A stretch of 64,000 nucleotides of DNA from Datura wrightii. Lineage: Eukaryota; Streptophyta; Magnoliopsida; Solanales; Solanaceae. Location: the NCBI GenBank assembly GCA_035772735.1, contig JASDFA010000027.1, positions 28,688,001 through 28,752,000 on the forward strand, given 5' to 3'. Made by a program: the position numbers and the translations under genes. Shown here in pieces: positions 47,386-58,926 of the stretch (positions are counted from its first letter, which is position 1; every line of letters starts with the position of its first letter). The notes beneath the pieces were generated by a model. The model saw nothing but the letters and a program-made list of their open reading frames with translations, was not told the DNA's origin and ran no database searches.

Positions 47386-50300
47386 CTAGACCTGAAATAG
47401 GTGAGGGTATCTGGCTTTCATATCTTCTTCAGCTTCCCACGTCATTTCCTCACGGTTCCTGTTACGCCACAATACTTTGACAGACGCAACATCTTTAGTC
47501 CTCAACCTGCGAATCTGTCTGTCTAAGATAGCTACGGGAACCTCTTCATATGCTAACTCTTCTGTGGCCTGGACATCCTGAACTGGAACTACTGTAGAAG
47601 GGTCCCCTACGAACTTCCTTAACATAGAGACATGGAATACTGGGTGAACAGATGCTAACTCTGGAGGCAAGTTCAATTCGTATGCAACTCGGCCTATTCT
47701 TCGCCGAATCTGGTATGGCCCAATGAATCTCGGGCTAAGCTTGCCTTTCTTGCCAAATCTCATTACCCCTTTCATCGGAGATACTTTCAGATACACCCAG
47801 TCATTTACCGCAAATTCTAGATTTCTGCGCCGCATATCTGCATAAGACTTCTGGTGGCTCTGAGCAGTCAGTAAACGTTCTCGGATAAGCTTTATCTTCT
47901 TCTCTGACTACCGAACAATGTCTGGGCCAACCAATGCTGATTCTCCTATTTCAAACCAACCAATCGGCGATCTACATTTTCGCCCATATAATGCTTCAAA
48001 GGGCGCCATCTAAATAGCTGAATGGTAGTTGTTATTATAAGCAAATTCAATTAACGAAAGATGCTCATCCCAGCTACCCCCAAAATCTAGCACACACACT
48101 CGTAGCATATCTTCGAGCGTCTGAATTGTACGTTCAGTCTACCCATCTGTCTGAGGATGGAATGCTGTGCTCAAGTTAATCTGCGTTCCCAAACCTTTCT
48201 GAAACGACTGCCAGAATCTAGCTGTGAATTGTGCTCCCCTATCTGAAATGATGGATACCGGCACTCCATGCAATCTAACTATTTCTCTGATATATAATTC
48301 GGCATAGTCTTCAGCCGAGAAGGTAGCCTTCACTGGGAGGAAATGAGCTGATTTTGTTAGCCTGTCAACTATTACCCAAATGGGATCATTTCTGCGTCTA
48401 GTACGGGGTAACCCTGTTACAAAATCCATGTTTATCGCTTCCCATTTCCACGTAGGCACCGTTATATCTTGCGTCAAACCGCCCAGTTTCTGGTGCTCTG
48501 CTTTCACCTGCTTACAGTTAGAACATCTAGATACAAATTCAGCTATCTCAGCTTTCATACCTGGCCACCAGTAGATGTCTCTGATGTCGTGGTACATTTT
48601 GGTCGCTCCTGGATGGAGGGAATAGCGAGCGTAATGTACCTCATGCATGATCCGCCCGCGAAGCCCTGAAACATTCGGGACATAGAGGCGGCTCTTACAG
48701 CGTAGCACATCATCCTCAGTTATCTGAAAATCTGACTCCTTACCCCTCTGAATTCTATCTCTGAGTTGGACTAAATCAGGATCCTCGTACTGTCGTTCTT
48801 TTACCTGTACAACTAATGATGACACAGCAGAATTCTGAATTACTGCTCTATTATTTTCTGTTTCCATTACTCGAACGGCTAAGCCAGCTAACTGATGAAT
48901 TTCTTTGGCTAACTTCCACTTCTCAGGTCGCAAATACGCCAAACTCCCCATTGACTTACGACTCAGGGCATCTGCTACAACATTAGCTTTTCCGGGGTGG
49001 TATAGAATATTCACATCATAATCTTTTAACAGCTCCAACCAGCGGCGTTGCCGTAGATTCAACTCCCTCTGAGTGAAAATGTACTGTAAGCTCTTATGAT
49101 CTGTGTAAATATCAACATGGACGCCGTACAGGTAATGCCTCCACATCTTTAAGGCGTGGATTACTGCGGCCAATTCCAGGTCGTGGGTAGGATAATTCTT
49201 TTCGTGTTTCCTCAGTTGTCTGGAAGCATATGCAATTACTCTACCATGCTGCATCAACACACAACCTAACCCGACGCCTGACGTGTCGCAATAGACTGAA
49301 TAACCTTCCGTGCCTTCCGGCAATGCTAACACTGGTGCGGAGGTTAATCTGTCTTTCAGTTCCTGGAAGCTCTGCTCACATGCCTCTGTCCATTGAAACT
49401 TTGCTGCTTTCTGTGTCAATTTGGTCAGAGGTGCCGCAATGGTCGAGAACCCTTCAACGAACCTCCTATAATATCCTGCCAACCCCAGAAAGCTACGAAC
49501 TTCAGTCGGAGTGGTAGGCCTAGGCCATGACTTAACTGTTTCTATTTTCTGCTTGTCTACCTGTATACCAGTATCTGACACGATATGCGCTAAAAAGGCC
49601 ATTGAGCTAAGCCAGAATTCACACTTAGAAAATTTAGCATACAACTGGCGGTCCCTGAGAGTCTGGAGCACTGTCCGCAAATGAGTCCGGTGATCTGCTT
49701 CAGAGCGAGAATATACCAGAATGTCATCAATGAATACTATTACGAACAAGTCTAGGAAAGGTCTGAAAATAATGTTCATCAGGTCCATAAAGACTGCCGG
49801 GGCATTCGTTAACCTGAAGGACATGACTAGAAATTCAAAATGTCTATATCGGGTCCTGAACGCTGTCTTAGGAATATCTCTCTCACGTACTCGGACCTGG
49901 TGATATCCGGACCGCAAGTCAATCTTAGAAAAGTATCTGGCTCCCTGCAACTGATCAAATAGGTCATCAATTCTGGGGAGCGGGTACTTGTTCTTTACTG
50001 TAACTCTGTTTAGTTGCCGGTAATCTATACACATTCGGAGCGAGCCATCTTTCTTTCTCACGAATAAAACTGGCGCACCCCACGGTGAAGTACTCGGCCT
50101 GATGAAACCTTTATCCAACAAATCTTTCAACTGCTCCTTTAATTCTCTGAGTTCTGCAGGAGCCATACGATAGGGAGGAATTGATATCGGCTGAGTGCCT
50201 GGTAACAAGTCAATAGCAAAATCTATCTCCCTTTCTGGGGGAATACCAGGTAACTCATCAGGAAACACATCAAGGAATTCATTCACCACTGGAACAGACT

Positions 50301-52170
50301 GGATTGTCGGAGATTCTGCTTGGACATCCTGGACTCTGACCAGATGGTAAATACATCCCTTAGATATCAACTTTCTCGCCTGAAGGTAGGAAATAAACCT
50401 ACCTTTTGGCATAGCGGTGCTGCCCTTCCACTCCCGCACTGCTTCTCCCGGGAAGTGGAATCGGACCGTCTTGGTCCAACATTCAACGTTGGCAAAACAC
50501 GGTACTAACCAGTCCATACCCATTATTGCATCGAAGTCTATCATTTCTAACTCGACCAAATCTACTGTGGTCTGACGGTCAGCAACCTCTACTGTACACC
50601 CGTGGTAGATTCGGCTAGCTGTGATAGAGTCACCGACGGGCGTGGATACTAAGAAGGGCTGCTGCAATGATTCTGGTGTAATACTAAACTTTCGTGCCAC
50701 AAATGGAGTAATGTGGGACAAAGTAGACCCTGGATCAATCAACACATAAGCAGGGTGTGAGCAGATAGTTAACATACCTGTCACAACATCAGGCGACGCT
50801 TCTGAATCTTGCCTCCCTGGTAAGGCATATGTGCGGCTTGGACCCACACCTGCACTCGAGGCCCCTGATCTGCCCCGACCCCTACCTGCTGAAACTGAGG
50901 GCCTGCGCCCAGTCGAGGATGCTGTGGCTCGTGACCCTGCAGATGCCCTATCCTGTCTATCTCGGTCCTCTCAGCCTCTGGCTGGGCAATCTTTCATCAA
51001 ATGGCCTTCTTGGCCACAAATATAACATGCAGTGGAACCATACCTGTATGCTCCAGGATGGCGTCGACTGCATATAGGGCAAAGTGGTAGGGTATACCTA
51101 CTCTGCTCCGCCCTCCTCTGTAATGGTGAATCTGCCATCTGCGAGCCTCTACCAGTCTCTGACTGCCCCCTGCGGCTGAATCTACCCCTCTGCGACTGTG
51201 GCGGAGGCGGGGGCCTGGGTGGCCTGTCTAACAATCGTGGCCTGGGTCCTCCCCGGGCCTCCCTCTGTAACTCAACTAGCCTATCCCGGCGACGCTGTTC
51301 CTGATTGACCCTTCTAATCTCCCGTTGTCGCTGTCTGATGCCCTCAATATTCTGGGCAAATGCCTGAACTCAAGCAATGTCCATGTCCTCTCGCAGTGTG
51401 GCTGTAATACAAGTCTCAACATATTCTGGATTCAACCCCATGATGAAGCGGTGTACTCTAGATGCCATGGTATCAACAAAGGCCGGTGCATACCGGGCTA
51501 AGGAATCAAACCGCAAGGAATATTCCCGAACACTCATGGCCCCCTGCTCCAGATGCAGGAACTGGTCTACCCGGGCCTGTCGAATCTCCCGTGGCAAATA
51601 GTGATCCAGAAAAGCTCCTGAAAAGCTGGACCAGGTGGGAGGGGAAACATCTCTCCCTCGGGACCTTTCCCAGCTTTCATACCATAACACAGCGATATCC
51701 CGTAACCGGAATGCTGCCAACTCAACTGATTCTGTAGACGTGGCATGCATAACCCGGAAGATTCTCTGCATTTGATCCAGAAAATCCTGAGGGTCCTCTG
51801 TCCGATCCGTACCTGTAAACTGTGGGGGATTCAGGGCTAAGAACTCTCGGACCCTCGAACTACCGGGCCCTCCTGATAACTCTGCAACTGTAGACAGCAT
51901 TGGCTGACGCTGAGCAGCCATCATCTGTGCTAACATAACTACAGCACTCCTAACCTCCTGGTCGGAAGGTGTCGGTATAGGGACTGCTGAAGGTAATGTC
52001 GCCCCAAGTGGCTCCTGACGTGGTGGAGACTGCTGAGGAGGCTGGGACGATGCCTCTGTAGTGCCCTCTGATCGGGCTGTTTCTAAACGAGGGTGAGGCA
52101 TCCTGCTGGTGCCTTCCCCTGCTGCAACATCTAAGCTTCGACCTGTGATAGGATGTCGCTGATCTGACAT
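47386..52170 (-). pseudogene. element A gag-pol polyprotein, five nonsense codons
   Basis: One frame from the ATG at 52170 (MSDQRHPITG). Gag capsid is at about 51900-51370, and the zinc knuckle CYICGQEGHLMKDC near 51000. From 50847 a 902-codon open stretch carries protease (DPGST at its residue 38), RT (CIDYRQLN at 273, Asp310 in KIDLRSGYHQ, catalytic FIDD with Asp374-375), RNase H (YCDTSG, then YTDHKSL) and integrase (HHCC finger, then MDFVTG, SDRGAQF). A chromodomain-like tail with VLWRNRNREEMTWEAEEDMK ends at 47386. Stops are at 51370 and 50971 (TGA) and 48139, 48010 and 47908 (TAG). Catalytic residues look intact, but full-length protein could not be made without these stops being bypassed. 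Confidence 0.92.
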
Positions 52171-52367
52171 TATCTGTAACCAAAGAATATAGTAAGTCTT
52201 TAGGGACTCAACCCTATATTGTACCGCTCTACAACACGACTGAATAAGAATGAAAGACAACCATCCTATCATGCCTTGCAGCCTCCTACCCATAGTATGT
52301 GGTGCACAACACATCCATGGATAGGACTCTACTTAGCACGGCCTGCAGACTCCCTGGGATACAACCT

Positions 52368-52379
52368 GCTCTGATACCA
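52368..52379 (-). promoter_or_regulatory. primer binding site of element A (initiator tRNA-Met)
   Basis: The minus strand reads TGGTATCAGAGC, complementary to the 3' end of tRNA-iMet, 4 bases from the LTR edge. Confidence 0.9.
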
Positions 52380-52383
52380 AGTT

Positions 52384-54950
52384 TGTCACACCCCGCCTTG
52401 AGGGGTATGATTGGCACTTGGTGCCCTACTGGGACCTGAACTGCTGGACTGCTAAGCCTGGGCACATCTGGTGCCTGGCTGGCTCTAACTCATATTTCTA
52501 GAAACAAAGGGCTATATAACGGCTGTAAACACAGCCCCCGGCCCATTGGCCTATAGCCTTCTGTACCTGTACTAACAGCTGACCAGAAACATATCAATTC
52601 AGGGAAACCTATGCGGGCCGACAAGGCCACCATGCTGTCTAGTTATCTGTAACTTAATCATAGAATATTAGGAAGCTATGTGACCGGCAAGGTCACCACT
52701 ACTGTCAAGCTATGGCCACACACGGCCAACATGAAAGAAACAGAAGTACTAACAACTAAACAACTGCACGGCCTCACACGACCGGCTCATCTGACCACAG
52801 GGAAATATATACAGACTGCAAGCCTCTAGGAATAGCAATAGAAATGATCGGGATAGGGCCCCGACCTACCCGCACTATACAACAAAAGAAACTGAAATAC
52901 ACCTCTGGAATTCAATCTCCGGATGACAGGAGCTGAATACTCGATCGCTGACAGGAATCACGTGGTATCGCCTGCTCGTCTATGAGTACCTGTAGGCAAG
53001 TAATGCAGCGCCCCACCGGGCGTCAGTACCGCGGGTACTGAGTATGCAAAGCAATAACTGAAAGAAATATCTGAAAACAACAATATAACTGATGAAACTG
53101 AAGTAGGGAGAATAGATTAACTTTCTGATAATGTAAGTCATACCTTCTCTTAATTATACTAGAAGGAATAGGAGTCGTACCTGGAGACGTATCACTCTAC
53201 TGCTGGTCTACTCGTATCCAACGTAACATGGCATAACATAGCACACACAAACCTTACCCGGCCCCCATAAGCCGGGAGGTACAACCAACACGGAATCTAC
53301 ACCCCTACCCCGGTTATCCCATCTCCTATAGCCCTGTAAGTGTCCTACCGGCCCCCTGGGTATGCACTTGGGCTCGCTGAGCCCCTGACTATAACTGCAT
53401 CTGAGTCCGAAGGACTCCTGAATCAACACCCGGGCGTATCCGCTCGACAGGGGTGTGTAAAAGCCGACCAAGGCACAATATGGGGAAAACTGGCATCCCA
53501 TCTTCATCCCCTGTGGGACGGCATTCCACTCGCGTAGAGTGACGTATCCTCGTCCTCTGGCGGACGAGTCGATACAGCTATCAACCCTGGGGCGGTCATG
53601 GATGCTAGGTATTCCAACCCCAAACAATACAACGGTCTCAACTAGTAATACTATCTGCATGTCTCACATACTGAGGCTAATAGTGGTAAAGTATTGTATA
53701 TATTACATGCTGAACTAGTGATAGTAATATGTACGTATTTAATACATGCTGAAGCTGGTAAATACATATATGTATGAATATAGTCTCCTGCCAGACTGTT
53801 CTGGGGCTAATACTGAACAGGATATAGTATTTCTGCTGAAAACCATGCTGTATGCTGAGTTTCTATAGTAATATGATTTACTATTCCTAACAAGCTTTCC
53901 AACTTCATTTTAACTTATCATTCTATTTCTGAGATGTCTTACAGGTATTACATCGCTTTACTGGGTTTCACTAAATGTAATGATATCCTAACATTCTGTG
54001 TCACATCACATACTGAGCATGCTGTGTAGTTCCTAACACTTACATTAGAATCTATATTGTGCTAGCAAATCTCGCGCTGATCATAACATAACGTTCTAAT
54101 ATTGTACCATCATTCATAGTAAACATCACACATGGCTTCTGAATATTCTACTGGCCTTTAAATTACTGTACTGTACCGATATTACTTAACTTACCGAGGA
54201 AACTAGCTTTACATACCTTATCCTTGAACTATTCGTCTGTCGGACGAGGCTCGGCCGGTACTTCAGCTATTTTCTCCCAACTGCATTCATAAATATGTCA
54301 ATTAATACTAAATACAACTTTACTTTAAAAGGCAACGTCACTTTCGATATAGTTTATAGCCTAAACTTGGGCTTATCGAAAGACGGCCGAAAACTCGCTA
54401 TTTTTCAGAGGTCCAGAAGGGAGAAATATTCACTTCACAGCTAGGAACACATAGACACTAATTTAGAGCAATTTCACTTACCTTATCTCGGTGGCTCGAC
54501 GATTCGTCGGCGGTATTTCACGAAACTGAATTCGTAGGAATGCTCTCTGCTGCTAAATACCTCAGTATCTGGAGTTAATTTGAGTTTGGACAACGTTTAG
54601 CAGCGTAATCGGACGAAAATTATAATACCTCCTTCGTTCTTACCTTCTCTCTGCTGCTTACTCTCTGTTTTCTGGAAATTTATAAGTGTATAAATGATTT
54701 AAAACCGAAGTGGGCTTTATATACTTGGGCCTGGACAAGGCCAACGTGTCACGGAGCCAACGCGGAGGCCTCTCCTCCGTGACACGCTGCCATCGCGGAG
54801 GGGATCTGCCTCGGCTCCTTCCGCGATGGTTCGACAGGTTTCTCGTCCGATCTTTTCCCGAGCCCTTCTCCAGCATGTATGACCTTCAAATATGCTTAAC
54901 CAACGTGCGAATAGGTCGTCTAGGTGCCGGGAATTCTACAGGGTATAACA
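52384..54950 (-). repeat. element A 5' LTR
   Basis: 2567 bp and nearly identical to the 3' LTR. It has an extra 21-base segment at about 52615-52635 bounded by ATGC repeats. The TATA box is at 54715-54723 and the palindromic module at 54745-54818. Confidence 0.92.
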
Positions 54951-54955
54951 CACAC

Positions 54956-55605
54956 TAACCTGACAAAGGTTTCTGTAGTGTGCAGATGGGTTCATTTCTT
55001 GGTAAACGCGGAAGATTTCTTCTTCATCCTCAACCCTCATTTTCAGGGTCCCTGCTTTCAAATCAATCACCGCTCCTCCAGTGGCCAAGAATGGCCGTCC
55101 CAAGATCAGGGGTACCTGGTCATCAACCTGAAAATCCAAGACAATAAAATCAGCAGGTATAATGAACTTACCGACTTTGATGAGAAGGTCCTCTATTAGG
55201 TGACACTCGCGACTTGTCAGCCAGCTGCAGCATCAACCTTGTCGGCCTCGATTTTCCCAACCCCAGGGTGTTGAATAAGATTAGAGGCATTAGATTAACT
55301 GTTGCCCCTAAGTCACACAAAACTCGTAGCACCTCAGCTTTACCAATTTGTTTGGGGAGGGTAAAACTCCCTGGGTCTTTGAGCTTCTTTGGCATTTTGC
55401 TCAATACCCTATGACTGCACTCCTCAGTCAGTGCTACAGTCTGGACATCCACCAATCTCACTTTGTTCGCCATCACGTCCTTCAAGTATTTAGCATACTT
55501 GGGCATTCCCTGTAAAACATCAAGAAGAGGCAAATTTATGTGAAGTTCTCTGAAGCTCTCAAAGAACTTTTTGAAGCATTCCTCCTCCTTGCTCTTTCTG
55601 AATTT
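54956..55605 (-). pseudogene. element B protease, cut by element A
   Basis: The 55533-55168 stretch has PKKLKDPGSFTLPKQIGKAE and LCDLGATVNLMPL (DLGA at the active site, as in F). A small indel near 55200 shifts the frame, which resumes at 55139 with PLILGRPFLATGGAVIDLKAG. The A insertion follows at 54955. In Athila-like elements this protease matures gag; here it is the last coding domain of the element. Confidence 0.85.
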
Positions 55606-57222
55606 CTAAGGGAATGGTGGTGGTGGTCTTTGTGCTGGCTGCAATGAAAGTTGCGCATTTTGTTGCCCAGCACTCTGATTATCTCCCATGTTGATGGATG
55701 GTCCTGGTCTAACCAACTCCGGCTGCACCCCCTTTCTCAGCTCTTTTGGCACTGCATCAGCTATTTGCTTACCGCTTCTCAGACTGATGGCATTGATCTG
55801 CTGGGGGTTAGGATCTGTGTCGCTAGGTAATCCCCCTTGTGATCTCTTGTTTTGAGCAGCTGCTATCTGACCCACTTGTTTTTCAAGATTGCGGGTGGCT
55901 ACTTGCTGATTCATTAAGTCTGTTGCCATCCTCGTCTAATTTTCCGCTAACTGATTCTGGGTCTCCATAATTTTCTACAGTGTTTCCTCAATGCTGCTAC
56001 TCAATTTCCCATCATCCTGCCTATTTTGCTGATACTGCTGTTGTTGAGGTTGCATATAATTCTGCTTTTGGTTTCCACCCCAAGAAAAATTCGGGTGGCC
56101 CTGCCAATTTCTGTTGTAACTGGTTTCAAAATTTTGATTGTTGCGCTGCACATTACTAACAAAATTGACTGACTCCGGATTGGCTCCACAAGATTCTTCA
56201 TAGTGCCCATTATTACCACAAATTCCACACCAACTCGGAGCTTGCTGAACTGCATTAACCTGGCCCTGGTGTTGGTTCATACTCAGTTTATTGAACTGAG
56301 TCATCATTTGATGCTCGAACGAAGCAAACTGTGCTGCCAAGGCATTCAAACCATCTACTCCTATCAACCCCGATCTCTTTCCTACCCCCCTCGATGACTT
56401 GCTGTGCCACTCTGGATTTCCTTGAGCAATTCTGTTCAACAAAGTGTACAACTCATCATATGTCTTATCCAAGGCTTGCCCACCCGATGCAGAGTCTAGT
56501 AATATTTTTCTGTGTGGGTCTAGACTTTCTACAAAGGTATGAGACAGCACTTCATTTGATTGCTGGTGATGGGGGCAGTCTCTCAACAATGACTTGAATC
56601 TTTCCCAAGCCATATACAAGTTCTCATCAGGCCTCTGCTTGAAACTGAGTATTTCACTTCTCAACTTTGCAGTTTTGCCTGAGGGGAAGAATCTGATAAG
56701 GAACTTCTTAGCCAAGTCATTCCATGAAGTTATGGAGTTCGGTGGCTCAGCCTTCAGCCACTTTTTCGCCTTTCCCAACAGTGAAAATGGGAAGAGGGTC
56801 ATTCGGACATAATTTATGGACACGTCGGTGGGGACGAACGTGTCACTAATCTCTAAAAAGCTCTGTAGGTGCTGCTGCGGGTCCTCATGTGCCATCCCAG
56901 TAAATTGACCACTAGAATGTAACAGCTGCACCATGTTCTGTTTAAGCTCAAATTGCCCTCCAGGATCCGGTTTACGGATGCTAGAGGTCACATTCGTCGC
57001 TAGTGGGATTGCCACTTCGCGAACTGGTCTTGCTGCCATTGCTTCTGATGACAATTGTACTTGTCCCGCGGGTGGTTGTTGTTGTACCTTTTCTTGAAGT
57101 CTCTTTAGCTTTTTCTCTAGAGCTACTCTCCTTCGCAAATGGATTTGACGTTCAGATTCAAGCAACGGTTCCACAAGCTCTCTATTTCTAGCCAGCTTGG
57201 CAGGACAATCTGTCACCTGCAA
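55606..57222 (-). pseudogene. element B gag, nearly intact
   Basis: The first 415 codons (57222-55975) are open. Domain order: a basic, probably coiled-coil N-terminus (RRRVALEKKLKRLQEK), the capsid region (DPQQHLQSFLEISDTF, then KKFLIRFFPSGKTAKL and AWERFKSLLRDCPHH), a zinc knuckle CGICGNNGHYEESC (C-X2-C-X4-H-X4-C), and a Gln/Asn-rich tail. The same frame continues through TAG codons at 55975, 55936 and 55606; at the first two F has CAG and at the third CAA. An acceptor-like TTATTTGCAG stands directly upstream of the start region. As the most complete gag of the B/F family, it may have worked until recently. Confidence 0.85.
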
Positions 57223-57307
57223 ATAAACAGACTAAGACCAAGTTTTTCAACACTTTAGGAAATTCAAAAATCACACAAAAATAGATAAATTATCAAATCT
57301 CGCCTAG

Positions 57308-57325
57308 TCCCCGGCAACGGCGCCA
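57308..57325 (-). promoter_or_regulatory. primer binding site of element B (tRNA-Asp type)
   Basis: The minus strand reads TGGCGCCGTTGCCGGGGA, 6 bases from the LTR edge. Confidence 0.88.
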
Positions 57326-57331
57326 AAAACT

Positions 57332-58921
57332 TGACGTGCCCGATTCGCGCGTCCGCAAGTGTACGGGTCGTGCAAGTAATATAGTGGCTCTTTTCAAGAA
57401 CCGGATTGTCGAACCCACAGGGACTGGACCGATTCCTCTAACTATCCATTTCTAGTGTGATCTTAAATACCTCAAGTGTTGGTTATAGACATTTTCGATC
57501 GAGATTAATTAAGTCTAAGTTTGGGTCAACGAAGTATTCTGAAATTACTCTAGGAGCAACATAGAGTTAAAACCAATTAATCATGCGATACTACGATTTG
57601 CAATGGGTTAAGAATGGAACTATCAATTGTTATTTCACATAATTAGAATTGCATGTTTATGGTCTTTCGAGCCTCTAAACACGGCAATCTAGCCTCACTG
57701 CATCATTGTGAGCGAGGAGTTTAATTTTCTAGTCGCGGGCAATCAATTATGTTGTGGTTTACGGGGAAACGATTAGGGACTTTCGTGCGTCTAACCATTT
57801 AACTCAACTTAGCCTCACAACTACTTCTTCGAGTGGTGATGTGACATCCCAAGTTGGTCTTTCATAACCCCCGTGTCCCAACCAAGCACGGTGTTAGGTA
57901 TATTTCTATCCTGACACAAAAATCTCTCCCGAGATACAAACGTGCTCCTCAAATTCTCATGTCCTGACCTAGGTAATGCTTTCTCAAGCTATTACTCAAG
58001 CTAACAAATATGCTTTCATGGTGATCAATCATAAAAACAACCAATAATCCAGGATGCAAGACGAAAACAACAATCAATAACTTAATTCCAAAACAATTTC
58101 ATAAAATCACAATCATAATTCAGGGCTTCAACCCTAGAGGAAGGGTTCTTGCCATTCATGTTCGTAAAACTACACTAACTACTACTAAACTAACATACTT
58201 ACATGAATTTGGTAGATGAGAAGGGAATTTGACAAACCCTAGATGAGTTCTCCCACTTCTCCCTTCACTCCTAGGTAGTTTTCCAGAATAAAATCGTGAC
58301 CAAATGATTTTAGGAGCTAAGGGACCTATTTATAGTAAATGGAAAACGTGCATAATTTAGCCTATCATGGAACGGCTCCGTGTCACGGAGTGTATTGCGG
58401 AGCACTACCTCCGTGACACGGAGGTAACGCGAAGGCACACTGGAAATCACCCCGAAGTTTGGCCTCGACAGCACCTTGCCGCGTTGGCAGCGTGTCACGC
58501 TGCTTTGGGAAGCACGTTGGCATGCTGCTGGCGCGCAGTTGGCCTGGCGTGGCACGGCTGTGGCGCGTAGTTCGCCTGCCTGCTTGCTGTCTACACTCGT
58601 GCGCCTAGCATAGGCGTGGCACGGCGCTGGGCGCGGCACACGCACAGCGTGGCACGCTGCCTGGCACGACCAGCCTTGCCAAGACATGCTTTTCTGCCTA
58701 CTTTCGCCATTTGCTCCGGACTCCATTCCTCTACTTCACCAACTTATGAATTAGTTCCTCAAAAATCCTTGAAACCTACAAAACAAGGACTAATCATGTT
58801 GGTTAGCACATATATTCATATTTATATAAAATCACATGAAAGTATGTAAAATAACTTAGATAAACAAGACTAAATTAAGGTATAAAGCGTATCTAGGGCA
58901 TGCTATTTTTGCCCGTGATCA
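57332..58921 (-). repeat. element B 5' LTR
   Basis: 1590 bp, very similar to the 3' LTR. TATA (minus TATAAATAGG) is at 58325-58334, with palindromes at 58376-58390 and 58408-58424. It is followed by the GGCAC duplication. Confidence 0.9.
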
Positions 58922-58926
58922 GGCAC

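Larger units (their letters stand above)
44579..54950 (-). mobile_element. element A: Tekay/Del-like chromovirus (Ty3/gypsy), youngest insertion
   Basis: LTRs are 44579-47122 and 52384-54950, TGTCACACCCC...GGTATAACA on the plus strand, with a perfect duplication CACAC (44574-44578 and 54951-54955). The primer site matches initiator tRNA-Met, and the polypurine tract precedes the 3' LTR. Gag-pol is one reading frame of about 1594 codons with five nonsense codons and no frameshift. A chromodomain-like C-terminus follows integrase. The LTRs differ at few sites (for example four substitutions in 45180-45310), so the insertion is recent. It landed in the protease of B. Confidence 0.92.
40803..58921 (-). 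mobile_element. element B: non-autonomous gag-protease LTR retrotransposon, Athila-like, containing element A
   Basis: LTRs are 40803-42391 and 57332-58921 (1589 and 1590 bp), with a perfect duplication GGCAC (40798-40802 and 58922-58926). The primer site is at 57308-57325. Gag and protease run 57222-54936, are cut by element A, and the remaining internal sequence resumes at 44573. There is no RT, RNase H or integrase. It is a sibling of F: the LTRs share CTAACCAACATGATTAGTCC and the interior matches in order. B interrupted the pol gene of C between RNase H and integrase. Confidence 0.9.
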
